Shown here piece by piece: positions 23,911 to 34,386 of a stretch of 64,000 nt of DNA. This DNA is from Dicaeum eximium. Its lineage: Eukaryota > Chordata > Aves > Passeriformes > Dicaeidae. A program made the translations under genes and the position numbers. The notes under the pieces are model-generated. The model worked only from the letters and a program-made list of their open reading frames with translations, was not told the DNA's origin and made no database searches. The stretch lies in assembly GCA_013396995.1 (NCBI GenBank), contig VWZP01010431.1, positions 300,638 through 364,637 on the forward strand. The letters run 5' to 3'. Numbering within the stretch: position 1 is the first letter of the stretch; every line of letters begins with the position of its first letter.

Positions 23911-24549
23911 TGTGGGAAATGGATTTGTGGAAATCCAACTGCTCTCTTCCTACAAGAGCTAAATGTCCCGGGATCTTGCTCCTTTCAGCAACACTTTAAA
24001 AATTACCTCAGGGCTTTCTGAGAAGTCAGACAATATATCTGAGTTATCTGCTTCCTCACACAGGGCATCAATTTGTTGGATTTTAGCCCTATTCTGACCC
24101 AGGGATGGGGCAACTGAGATGTGTTTCAAAAACTTTTTATTCCATTTTCAGTCTCATATGAAGGGTGAGACCATACAGATGTTATAATCCACACCATCAC
24201 AATCAGAAGCCAACTATTTCCTAATTACAAAACACTATAAGTGTTTCTTGGCCTATCAGCTTTTTGCCACAATATGCTGTAAATGCCTTAAAGCCAATCA
24301 TCTAAAGTTACCCCTCGTGGGTGCTCTTACAATGCATCTTTCACAGTTCTATTTCTCCAAAGTATCCAGTCTGATTTGCAAGGCCATCTCTTGAAACTTT
24401 TTCCTAGCTCCATTTCTCTCTCCACAATGTCTGTCCCATTCCATGGCATTTCTAAGTCAGCATTTCTGATCTCAAAGTTTGCATACAGATCCAATCTGTG
24501 TGAGCCTTCTGTCAGGCTCTGACAACTCTCTACAAATCCATTTCCCACA
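23911..24549 (-). mobile_element. Rearranged ERV insertion with U3 termini at both ends
   Basis: A minus-strand LTR fills 24549 down to 24074 (TGTGGGAAATGG... to ...TAAAATCCAACA) and aligns along its length to the plus-strand solo LTR at 31728-32194. Beyond its 3' end, 143 bp of non-LTR sequence (24073 down to 23931) is open on the minus strand for about 35 codons. The element then closes with a 20-bp inverted copy of the LTR's own U3 terminus (23911-23930; 19 of 20 match the other end). The whole unit is flanked by CCTCCC duplications. A normal provirus or solo LTR would end in U5, so this looks like integration of a rearranged or self-joined cDNA. Confidence 0.75.
24074..24549 (-). repeat. 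LTR within the rearranged ERV insertion
   Basis: This 476-bp LTR shares long blocks with 31728-32194, for example CTAGGAAAAAGTTTCAA, TGATTGGCTTTAAGGCATTT and TAATTAGGAAATAGTTGGC (minus strand). A U3-like region is followed by an inverted poly(A)-signal-like segment near 24125-24145. Confidence 0.85.
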
Positions 24550-24555
24550 CCTCCC
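24550..24555. repeat. Target-site duplication CCTCCC, right
   Basis: Partner of 23905-23910. A 6-bp duplication fits class II (alpha/betaretrovirus-like) integrases. Confidence 0.75.
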
Positions 24556-24579
24556 ATGCTTGGGCTTGACTTCAGTGTG

Positions 24580-24692
24580 AATCAGAGAATCATTAAGGTT
24601 GGAAAAGACCTCCAAGATCATCAATCCACCCTCCCTGAGGAGCTGCTTTGCTGCCCATGCTGCTCAGTTAGATTCTGGCACTTTGGGGAGGG
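24580..24692 (-). mobile_element. CR1 LINE 3' stub
   Basis: Inverted CR1 tail 'gaatcagagaatcattaaggttggaaaagacctccaagatcatc' is followed by about 60 bp of diverged CR1. It lies between two LTR elements. Confidence 0.8.
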
Positions 24693-24736
24693 CTGAACTC
24701 TTCCCACAAGTACAAATTCTGCTCCTTGAGCTCCTG

Positions 24737-25401
24737 TGTTGGGATGGATGAAAGTTCAAGAAGAAAGTCTCACAGATATGTGTGCTTGGCAGGAAGATTT
24801 TTGAATGTAGAAACTGAGAAAGGAGTAGAGATGGAAGCAAGTTTTGATATAGAAGAATAATGGATGTCTAAAGTAAGTGAGGACTGCTGAGCCAGTCTTA
24901 CAGGATAACTAAGAAGGCAGAGGCTACATTAGTTAGAAAGGTTTTTATGAATTAGAGCACAGGATAAGCCCACCTCAAACAAGAGATGTTTTTACCAAGC
25001 AGAAAGATACCAGAAGTAAATAGACATGCTGATGTTACAAGTAGAAAAAGGGTCTCAGAATTTTCCACTGCAAGAAAACTGAAAAAAAACTTCTAGCCTA
25101 AACTGTAACATACTTACTTTTGTGATTGGAGAACAGTAACATGAATATTGTAATGTTAGTAGTTATGATAGTCTATAGGTAATAGTAAAGGTATTGATTG
25201 GTTGGTATGTATTCAGATGCTCAGCAAAGGAAAATATAAAATGCATTGTGACCAGAACTAAGCTGGCTTCAGGCACACCTACAGGTGTGGCTGGCAGCTG
25301 GAGGCTGGGCTCTCTTACCACGATCCTGACTGCTGTAACATCTGGGATATAATAAAAAGCATCTTACGGAGCCAGCCCCGAGTCCCACATCCCTCGTTGC
25401 A
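24737..25401 (+). mobile_element. Probable solo LTR of an ERV
   Basis: About 665 bp run from TGTTGGGATGGATGAAAG to ...CCCTCGTTGCA. It has a TATA-like AAAATATAAAATGC near 25231, and about 120 bp downstream an ATAATAAAAAGCATC poly(A)-signal region followed by a GC-richer U5-like end. The layout and TG...CA ends fit an LTR. Flanking duplications are unclear (GCTCC against GCTCT), so the exact ends are uncertain. It is a different family from the neighbouring 24074-24549 LTR. Confidence 0.6.
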
Positions 25402-25549
25402 GGCTCTTCCAGCCCTGCTCTCACCTGTGTTGCTGTTCTCTCACCCCCCTGAGTGTCCAGGCTGACCCTCCAGGGGCTGGCAGGCCCTGGTCCCTCCATG
25501 GGGACTGGCACAGACGTGCTCCCAGCCCTGTGTTCAGTGGCAGGTGACA

Positions 25550-25770
25550 CCTGTGAACATCACTCTAACATAATTGTCAGAGTGATACTTGCTGGAGCTG
25601 ATGAAATATTTACCTTGCAGCAGCTGTCAGGCCATTAATGTTTCACTGGCTGCTGCCAGCCCGCTCCTGATTTACGCTCCTGAATTGTTGATGAGGTTTA
25701 ATTGCACTGCCCTCTTCACTCAGGGCTTTGCTGGGGCACTTGCAATTAGCAACAGCTCCTCTGCCCTGCC
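25550..25770. promoter_or_regulatory. Candidate conserved non-coding element
   Basis: This repeat-free block has dense homeodomain-like TAAT/ATTA cores and E-box-like CAGCTG (for example ATAATTGTCAGAGTGAT, GGCCATTAATGTTTCAC, CTGAATTGTTGATGAGG). It stands out from the CR1/LTR background. There is no proof of conservation, and the function is unknown. Confidence 0.3.
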
Positions 25771-26754
25771 CCTGAGGGCACCCCTGGGCACAGAGCAGAA
25801 GGTGGCACAGCACTGACCCTCCACCAGCCCTCCCAGGTGCCCCCATCCCACCCCTTCAGCATGGCCTGGGGTCTCCAGTGCCACCCTGCTGTGTGACAGG
25901 CTCAGGGCACGGTGGCACTGCTGTCCCCAGGCTCACACCTTGGGGACTCTGCATCCAATTCGGGGACAGCAGCAGCAGCACTCAGAGGGTGACTCCTTCC
26001 ATCTTGGTGCCACTGTGGGTGCCTCACTGAGGGGTGCTGGCTCAGCTCAGGGTGGGAAGAGACACAGGACAAAGTGCAGGTGTTGCCTTTGGGGGATGTG
26101 AATCCTCCCCAGGACAAGGCCACTGCAAACAGGCCCTGGAGCACAGCCCTGGCCCCTGCAGGGCACCACTTCTGCAGATGATCAGGGAAGCAGCTCCTGC
26201 TCCTAAGGCACCTTGCTCTCCTTGACCTGTTTGCTCATTACCTCCAACAAATGTGATTTTGATTAAGGAATTTTCCTAAGTAATTACTCTGGCAATGCAG
26301 CCGAACAGAAAATAGTCCAAAAAGCAAGGTGGCCTGGTGGCTGCCCTGAAGGCTCTTCTCAGGGAAGAGAGCAAAAGCAGCCCTGGGGGGCAGCTGGACA
26401 CAGCTTTCTCCAGTGAACACCAGTCTGAGGGGCAGCTGGACACAGCTTTGCCCTGACTATGGGGGCGCAGCTCCTGCAGGTCATGTCCCAGCTCTGTGTG
26501 TAATTTCTGCTGCTCATCATCACTGGGGAGAAGTTCTCACAGAGCTGCAGACTCGGGTTAAACCAGTAGGTGTTGAAATGAAAAGGCTGCTGAGCTCTTG
26601 TTTGGAGCAGCAGGACAGAAGGAATTCCAGCCCTCACTCCCAGGGAACAGGCTGAATGCAAGGAGCTGCTCAGGGGTGGCAGTGGCTGACAGCCACCCTC
26701 CCATCCTGGCTGACAAGGGCCAGGCTCACACCTGTCACATCCCTGCCAGGACAC

Positions 26755-26968
26755 CCAGGTAGGAAGGAATTGTTCCTTGTGAGGGTGGGCAGGCCCTGGC
26801 ACAGGGTGCCCAGAGCAGCTGTGGCTGCCCCTGGATCCCTGGAAGTGCCCAAGGCCAGGTTGGACATTGGGGCTTGGAGCAGCCTGGGACAGTGGAAGGT
26901 GTCCCTGCCATGGCAGGGGTGGCACTGGATGGGCTTTAAGATCCCTTCCAACCCAAACCATTCCCTGG
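26755..26968 (+). mobile_element. CR1 LINE 3' fragment
   Basis: It contains the full CR1 3' block order 'gtgagggtgggcaggccctggcac', 'cagctgtggctgcccctggatccctgg', 'gtgtccctgccatggcaggggtggcac', 'gggctttaagatcccttccaacccaaacc', and then runs straight into a greatly expanded terminal repeat array. Confidence 0.95.
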
Positions 26969-27466
26969 TTCTATGACTGTGATTTTATGATTCCATGATC
27001 CTGTGTTTGTATGATTCCATGTTTCTGTGATTCTATGATTTCATGATTCTATGATTCTACAATTCCACAAGTCTATGATTCCATGTTTCTATGATTCTAC
27101 GATTCCCTGATTCTGTGATTCCATATTTCCATTATTCTACAATTCCATGATTCTATCACTCTATGATTCCATGTTTCTATGATTCTACAATTTCATGATT
27201 CCATGATTCTGTGATTCCATATTGCTGTGATTCTACAATTCCATAAGTCTATGATTCAATGATTCTATGATTCCATGTTTCTATGATTCTGTGACTCCAT
27301 GTTTCTATGACCCTCTGACTCCATGTTTCTATGAGTCTACAATTCCATGATTCCATGATTCTGTGACTCCATGTTTCTATGAGTCTACAATTTCATGATT
27401 CCAAGATTCTGTGATTCCATGTTTCTGTGATTCTACAATTCCATGATTCTGTGATTCTTTGACTCA
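26969..27466 (+). repeat. Expanded CR1 terminal array (ATGATTCYATG)n
   Basis: CR1 normally ends in two to four short ATTCTATG-like units. Here nearly 500 bp consist of ATGATTCCATG, TTTCTATGATTCTAC and AATTCCATGATTCTGTG variants, with short higher-order periods of about 24 to 48 bp. Confidence 0.9.
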
Positions 27467-28027
27467 GACAAATGCAATTGTCCCGCAGCAGAAGGGGCCA
27501 AGGCTGAGCTTCCACTCAAGAGAGGCACAAAAATAATGGTGTCACCTTTAAGATGAAAGCAAGTGGCTGAGTTGCTCCCTGTGAGAGTAACTCCCTCGTA
27601 AACAAAGCCAGCACTCCCTTTCTGCAGGCATCTGCCTCAGCCCTCAGCAGCTCTAGGGAGTGCTGCCAAACACAGAGGGACTCATCCCAAGGCCTCGGCA
27701 GGGAAAATATAAATATCCCTCTGGTTAATTCTGGGTGCCATCATCCATCAGTGCCTGTCTGGTGCCATTTAGCTCCTTGCCACCTCCTGACAGCACGGGC
27801 AGGGAAGCATTCCCATGGTAATGTCACACTTTCTTTTGTCCAGCCGCATGTTTAGGTGAAGGAAAGGGTGGTGGGACCATGTGGGGGACAGAAGTTACCT
27901 GGAGCAGTCACTGCTGGGCTGGCTGGGTGTGACCAGAGGTGCAAACTGTGACTGGAGGAGCTGCAGGCAGGGCCAGCTCTGGCCAGCACGGCCTGGCTGC
28001 TGGCACGGGCACCCAGGAAAGGGTAAT

Positions 28028-28080
28028 GGTATCCTGGAATGGTTGGCTTGGAAGGGAACTTAGTGATTGCCCACTTTCAG
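28028..28080 (-). mobile_element. Short CR1 3' remnant
   Basis: 'atcctggaatggttggcttggaagggaacttag' resembles the inverted CR1 3' end. Only about 50 bp can be recognised. Confidence 0.5.
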
Positions 28081-28744
28081 CTCCCTTGCCATCACTCTGT
28101 GGGTTCATGAGCACTTTTTTTCTGGCTGCTGAGTTGGGAACAGGGCAGGGACAAAGGACAAGGCTATGGACAGCTACTGCTCAGGACAAAGAGGGTGGGG
28201 AGATGCAGAAAAACAACCAGGAGGATTCCCCAAAACCCCCTACAGGTATCACAGGAGAATGAGTGGGTAAGATCCCAAAAGATTCTGAGTCTCTGAGCGT
28301 GATGTCCCCTCTCACAATGATTTAAAAAAGGATTGGGACATTTCAGCACTTCATAAACTTCAACAGGCACCATCTTCAGGCACAGGAAGTACTGACAAGA
28401 GCTTTCCCTGTCTTTCCTGACATCAGCAGGATTTGCCCCTTAAGTCCTGACTTTTGTTTCCTGATTACAGCTCCCTTTGAGATGGGAGTTTTTGAAGTTG
28501 TTCTTCCCAAATCCTTTGCTTCCAGAGGGAAGCAGAAACCATGAATGACTCTGTTTGAGGGTGTGAAACAGAACAACTTGCATGCTTGGACTGTGAATTC
28601 CATACACCCATTTATTTACTCACAATTATAAACAGAGCACTTCATAAATATTTATAAGGAGGCTCCCAAGGCCCAGCTGAGAAAATCAATGTTATCACTC
28701 TTTCCCAGTTCTCAGACTGAAGCACAGGCAGAGACACTGCTAAA

Positions 28745-28925
28745 ATTGTGCAGTTTTACAGAATTTCTGTCACAGTTTGGCCCAGGAGCCCCCAGTTCCT
28801 GAATCCTCCTCATGTTTAGCAGGGAACTGTGCAGTTTTACAGAGTTCCTGTAAAGTTTGGGCCAAGAGCCCCCAGTTCCTGAATCCTCCTCATGTTTAGC
28901 AGGGAATTGTGCAGTTTTACAAAGC
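28745..28925. repeat. 80-81 bp tandem duplication, two copies plus partial third
   Basis: TTGTGCAGTTTTACA recurs at about 28746, 28827 and 28907, with CCCCCAGTTCCTGAATCCTC and CATGTTTAGCAGGGAA shared between the copies. The copies differ by only a few bases. Confidence 0.9.
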
Positions 28926-29164
28926 TGCCACGCAGGTCCAGGGGTGATGTGCAGACCTAATTTCCCTGGAATGGTATCTGAGGCAGATCTGGACAGCTTT
29001 AGTCATGCCCAGCTGACCCTCCAAAGGTGTTCTGGTATCAGGGAATGTTTATCTCCAGCCTTAAATCCCTGCTGGGACAGTCACTCCTCAATATTCCCCC
29101 TCCACCTGAGAAGAACAGGATTCCACCTCCCTTCTGCTGATACCCTTGAAGCCTGGGAGGTGTG

Positions 29165-29315
29165 ATCAGCTCTCTCTTTGCCCTTAATCACTTTCCTTAG
29201 CCTATATAATTAAATTCCATCAAGTATTGCAGCTAATTTTTGAGGAGCTCCCAAAGAACAAAAGCCAGTTCGGTTGCAGGCGAGGAGAACAAATTAATTA
29301 GGAAGGGAATATTAG
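29165..29315. promoter_or_regulatory. Candidate conserved non-coding element
   Basis: AT-rich, repeat-free sequence with several TAAT/ATTA cores (CTATATAATTAAATTCC, GCAGCTAATTTTTG, ACAAATTAATTAGG). This is a guess based on composition alone. Confidence 0.25.
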
Positions 29316-30881
29316 GCCCTCTCTAAATGAAATTCCAGCAGGAGCAGCACAGCTTGGCTGTCTCTGGTGCTCCTCAGCCCCTGACAGGGGTACAAAGTGT
29401 TCAGGGACACAGCACAGGGAGGGCTTGGGGCAGCTCCTGCTGGAGCCACTCCTGGGATCCATCCCAAAGCAGGACACAGGGAACTGCTGGTGTTGAGTCT
29501 CATTAAAAGAGAGGTTGGGCCAGCAGATTCCTTCAGTGTTCTCTGGGAATGGCTCCCTGTCCTATCCCTGCCAATCTGTTGGAATTTGAAATGTAGGGAA
29601 CTCCTAGAATTTTGGCTTTGTAAGTTAAAGTTTAGAATTAAACAAAGGATTTGATCTGAGACTTTGGAAAATGGCTCATTCTGACCTCAGCGAGGCTGAT
29701 TTGAGAAAATCTGCTCTGGGAAGGGAGAGCAGGGTGGGGCTTGGAGAGTAGAACCCCTTTGAGGGGCAGCTCCTGGTCGTGTTTGCACTCCCTGGAGAGC
29801 AGGGGCTCCAGAGGCTCAGCACAGAGCAGAGAGCACCTGGAGCCTTCCCTTTCCTCATTCACCTGGGAAGAGAGAAGCCCTTCACTACTCCCATCCTTCA
29901 TCACTCCCATCCTTTGTCCCTCCCATCCCTTGTCCTCCCACCACCTGCTCAGCCACCCTGTCTCCCTCACCAATTTTTGTTTCTATTTCCTCAGTAAGTT
30001 ATATTCTATTGTACCTTTCAAAAGAAAGATTGCCCCTATCTGAAGCAGACAAAAAAAAAAAGTGCAAATATTAATACCCAAATCTCATTTTTTATTGACA
30101 AACCTGGTTTTCCATCCTCTGCCCTTCCTGCTCCTCGTGGTGGGATAGGTCTCTTGAGAAGGTGAGTAAGACACAGACACAGTTATTTCCTCTCCTTTTA
30201 TCCCTGCTTTTCCAGAGACTTCCTGAGCTTTCAGAATGTACTGAGGCAGCAGAAGACCCAACCCCTTTTCCTCACTTATCCAGAAGGAAAATTCAGTCAT
30301 CATCATCCCTTTCCCCTAAAAGTCATCCCACAATGTGCAAGCTGCAATGGACCTCGTATGCCTAAAAATTCTGTTTGTTGAGGCATCATTTTGTGAGCCA
30401 GATGCGTTTGGGGAATGTAGCTGAGGGTTTGGAGCTTCTTTCTTCAAGCAGATGAATGTGAATGCAGGAATTTTCAGCACTTCTGCAATGAATATCTTCA
30501 TCTCGAATTCCAAGTGCTGCTTTAAAGGCTGTTAAGGATGCCAGGATAAAGCAGCTCCCCTGAGTTATCTCTATGATTATTGGGAATTAAGGGCTGGGCT
30601 TGCACAAAATCCCAGCACCAGGGGAAAGCACTTCAATGCCTTCTCCATGGACAGAATTCCAGCTGTTCCCCCTGAAGGCTGGGGAGCGTGGCCCAAGCCT
30701 TGGCTGCAGAGCTGGGGCTAGAGGTGCCACTGGAATCCCCCAATTAAAATGAGGAAAAATCCCCACAGTGGTGAGTGGGTGTCCAACTCTCTCCTGTTTG
30801 TCCTCTGGCCACTGGAAGTGAGCCAAAATCCAGAGAAGGAAAGTGAAAATCAAATTGTAGGAATAAAAAGATAAATTATGT

Positions 30882-30882
<1 letters not shown>

Positions 30883-30928
<46 letters not shown>

Positions 30929-30960
30929 CGATAATAATGATAATGATAATGATAATGATG

Positions 30961-30996
<36 letters not shown>

Positions 30997-31007
30997 TTAA
31001 TAATGTA
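30883..31007. repeat. Compound trinucleotide microsatellite (AAC)n-(ATG/ATA)n
   Basis: About 15 AAC units are followed by ATAATG and then pure ATA units, directly abutting the 5' truncation point of a CR1. On the minus strand this gives a run of more than 30 Leu/Ile/Val codons that looks like a protein but is not one. Confidence 0.95.
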
Positions 31008-31214
31008 AGGAAAATATTCCTCCCTGTGAGGGTGGGCAGGCCCTGGCACAGGGTGCCCAGAGCAGCTGTGGCTGCCCCTGGATCCCTGGCAGTGCCCAAG
31101 GCCACTGGGGCTTGGAGCAGCCTGGGACAGTGGAAGGTGTCCTTGCCATGGCAGGGGTGGCACTGGATGAGCTTTATGGTCTCTTCCAATCCAAAGCATC
31201 CTGTGATTCTGTAA
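31008..31214 (+). mobile_element. CR1 LINE 3' fragment
   Basis: Standard young CR1 3' block from 'ggaaaatattcctccctgtgagggtgggcagg' to 'tcttccaatccaaagcatcctgtgattctgt'. It lacks the short 'aggctggacagg' segment present in other copies. Confidence 0.9.
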
Positions 31215-31721
31215 AGGGCAACATCCATGGGGCCCCTTCCTCCTGCTGTGCTGCAGAGCAGAGGGGTGCCTTTAGTGCCTTTAGTGGCTTTGGTGGCTTT
31301 AAGGTTTGCTCCTTGGGGACCATCAGAGCTCCAAGCCACGTGTGCATCCCTGGGGAGGAGAAGCAGCCCATGGGAGCAGGGCTGTTCCAGGCCTTCCATG
31401 GGTTTTGTGCTGCTCTGAACATGCTTGTGGAGGGCTGGGGAGGGGCTGTGATTTATTTTCTTATCCATTTAATCCTCTCCTTTTGAAAGTACTTTTATCT
31501 GAGCAGAGCATGAGCTCATCACTGTATTTCTGTCATCCCATATTGCTGCCGAGCCCCTCGAGCGCTGCACTCCTGGGTTTTGCTTTCACAGAGTCATTTT
31601 TTAAAGTTAACAGAAGCCAAAAGTGCTGTTTCCTGAAGCCTCTTCCTGCCTGCTCCAGCTCGCAGGGGGTTTCAAAGTCAAGGACAGCTGCTGTAGTTAA
31701 CGGAGTAAACAATTAACAGAG

Positions 31722-31727
31722 GAGATG
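31722..31727. repeat. Target-site duplication GAGATG, left
   Basis: GAGATG immediately precedes the LTR terminus TGTGCG and is repeated immediately after the terminal CA at 32194. Confidence 0.9.
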
Positions 31728-32194
31728 TGTGCGAAATGGATTTGTGGAAAATTTTTAGAGCTTGATAGAAGCTCTGTATTTGTATGTAAACTTTGAGATA
31801 AGAAATGCTGACTTAGAAATGCCATGGAATAGGACAGACATTGTGGAGAGAGGAATGGAGCTAGGAAAAAGTTTCAAGGGATGGCCTTGGAAATCAGACT
31901 AGATACTTTGGAGAAATAGAACTGTGAAAGATGCATTGTAGCAGCACCCACGAGGGGTAACTTTAGATGATTGGCTTTAAGGCATTTACAGCATATTGTG
32001 GCAAAAAGCTGAAAAGCCAAGAAATGCTTATAGTGTTTTGTAATTAGGAAATAGTTGGCTTCTGATTGTGATGGTGTGAATTATAACATCTGTATTGTCT
32101 CACCCTTCACATGAGACTGAAAATGGAATTAAAGGTTTTTAAAACGCCTCTCAGTTGCCCCATCTCTGGGTCAGAAAAGGGCTAAAACCTGACA
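31728..32194 (+). mobile_element. Solo ERV LTR with perfect 6-bp duplication
   Basis: This 467-bp LTR begins TGTGCGAAATGGATTTG and ends AAAACCTGACA. It contains an ATTAAA poly(A)-signal-like site near 32130 and CTCAGTTGCCCC in the 3' part. It aligns along its length in inverted orientation to 24074-24549. With no internal viral sequence, it is a solo LTR left by recombination between two LTRs. The 6-bp duplication points to a class II ERV, the same class as the integrase fragment at 23359, though a direct link is only inferred. Confidence 0.9.
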
Positions 32195-32200
32195 GAGATG
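32195..32200. repeat. Target-site duplication GAGATG, right
   Basis: Partner of 31722-31727. Confidence 0.9.
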
Positions 32201-32879
32201 TTCCCTGAGTCACTGGAGCCAGCACAGCTTGGAGCTTCACTTTCTCCAGCTTTTCCAGATCCAGAAGCCTGAGTTGGCCTGGTGCAGCTCAGTGCCCTGC
32301 CTTTGGCTGGCTCTGTGTGCTATGAATGGGCAGGTTTTTGGCAGGGCTGCCCCTCTGGACTGCTCCAAACCCCGTGCCAGGGAGCCGATCCGTGTTCTTG
32401 TCTCGGGAAGTCTTCCAGGATGTGTCATTTCCACAGAGCCCAGCTCCTGGTCCATGATTTCACTTGGAACGTCCAGGACTTGGTTGTGGACAGGGAGCTT
32501 TTACCTGGCCTGGTTGCAGGGAAGGGTGGAAAAAGTGATGCAAATCCCCCCTGAAGGCTGATAATGCAGGATCACACTGGAATAAATCAAAGGAAAAGTA
32601 GGGATCTCTCAGTTTTCCAGCTGGAATGATCCTCCTGTTCTGTTTTGAACCCAAATTCTCTGATCCTGGCCTTTCCAAATTCCCTGATCCTGAGTTGTTC
32701 CTGTGTTTTCTGTGTGCCTGGGGAGCCCAGCTCTGCCCCTGTGCTCCTGTAGGCACATCCCAAACCCTGGGGTGAAGGAGGGGCGGATGTTCCAAAGGCC
32801 TGGCAGAAGGAAAAGGGACAGAAAGGAAGGAATTCTTTTGAAAGAGGGTGAAATTATGGATGGATTGTCACATTTACTG

Positions 32880-33158
32880 CTCTCGAAACCCCCTGAGAGG
32901 AGGGTGCAGCCAGGGGGGCTCTGCTCCCAGGGAGCAGCAGGACAAGAGGAAAAGACATCAAGTTATGCCAGGGGAAGTTCAGACTGGGTAATAGGGACAG
33001 TTTCTCCATGGAAAGGGTTGTAAGGCCCAGAACAGGCTGCCCAGGGGGTTCAAAACCACAAATGTGGCACTTGAGCCCATGGTTTGAGTGGTTGGACTTA
33101 GTGATCTCAGAAGTCTTTTCCAACCCTAATATTCCTGTGATTCTGTGATTCCTGGGAC
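32880..33158 (+). mobile_element. CR1 LINE 3' fragment
   Basis: Blocks 'ctgctcccagggagcagcaggacaagagg', 'catggaaagggttgtaaggcccagaacaggctgcccaggg', and 'ggttggacttagtgatctcagaagtcttttccaaccctaatattcctgtgattctgtgattcc' define a CR1 subfamily different from the 26755-type copies. Confidence 0.85.
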
Positions 33159-34386
33159 AGGGAACTTGGCTCTCCTTAGCCCACCCAATGGGATTTAAGC
33201 TACGGAATATCTGCAGGACATGGAAAAATCTGATATTCCCTGCACTGATTTGGAATACATCCCGTTCGTGTCTGACAGCTCACCCCAAATACCACTGAAC
33301 TCTTTCCAGTTGCTTTTTTTGTGCACATTTTCACATCCTGGACAGGCAGCACACCAGAAGGATGGTGTTAAACAGGCAAAACTCAGTGGTGGAGCCCTCA
33401 CTGGGCTGTTTGTGACAAGTGTGAGAGGTGCCAGCTGGCTCCTGCTTTTTGGGTGGTTTGGAGAAGGAAAATAGGGACATTTGGTGACTCAGTGGCATCC
33501 CTGGGATGTCTCTTCTCACTGTAATCTCTGTTAATTTGCACCCCAAGAGGAACTCCTCAGGTGCCTGACATGGTTGCAAACACTTCTTTCAGACTTGTAG
33601 CCATCAAGTCTGACATCTACAAATTCCCCAAACTGGGATGGGTGGGGCGTCCCTGGCTGCCCTGGGCACCTCTGGGGGCAGGAATTAATGGGTTTGGGTC
33701 TGGAGCTGAGCCTTTCTTGCATTCCAAGGTGCTCCAATGTGAGTGGCAGGACAGGGGATGGTGCAGAGCACTCTGCAAACACCTCCCGGCACTTTTGGCA
33801 GCTCGTGCCCTTGGTCTTGGGCTGTTTTCTGTGTAAAACAGCTCCAAAAGGATCACTCCAGCTCTGTTATGTGGGAAACAGCCCCAGAATAATCCTTCCA
33901 GCAGAAATGAGCAGCACCAGGAGCAGGGAGGCTATGGATCCTCAAAAAATGAAAGGATTTTGTCCTTTTCCTGCAGAGATCTGTCTGACAGTGAGTCTGT
34001 GCTGAGGAGTTGGATGTGAGGGCTCCTCCGTGGGTGCAGGGTTCTTTTCCCCAAGGCAGTTTGTGACGAGGCTGAGGTCAGATCTCTGTGCATCTTGCAA
34101 AAGTCTGTCCACGCCAGTCCCTGTCTGCCCTTCCTGGGGTGATGTAATCTGTGCTCACTAATAACATTTCCAAGAGGTGGATAACAGCATTTTAGTTCAG
34201 CTCTAATAATTCTGTTAAAGCAGAGCTGGGGTTGTAATAGCAGTTTGTGGCCGAGCTTGTTCCATATGTGTGTTCTGTAGGATGCCTTTGTAATGAAATG
34301 TTCCCTCCGAGCTCTGTGCCTGAAGATTTTGCCTTTATTGTGTGGCAGGCAGAGCACTCTGCTCTTGCAACCAAAGCAGAAGGGGG

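Noticed and set aside
23359..25401. A full provirus spanning the integrase fragment and the LTRs
   Set aside because: The integrase fragment lies outside the target duplications of the 23911-24549 insertion and in opposite orientation. The 24737-25401 LTR is another family. There is no gag, pol or env continuity.
24737..25401. Clear target-site duplication for this LTR
   Set aside because: Flanks GCTCC and GCTCT are only partly alike and the 5' terminus is ambiguous by two bases, so I did not claim one.
30587..31468. A 293-residue minus-strand frame with long Leu and Ser runs
   Set aside because: It is a CR1 3' end plus the AAC/ATA microsatellite translated. The Leu run is the trinucleotide repeat, not a membrane segment.
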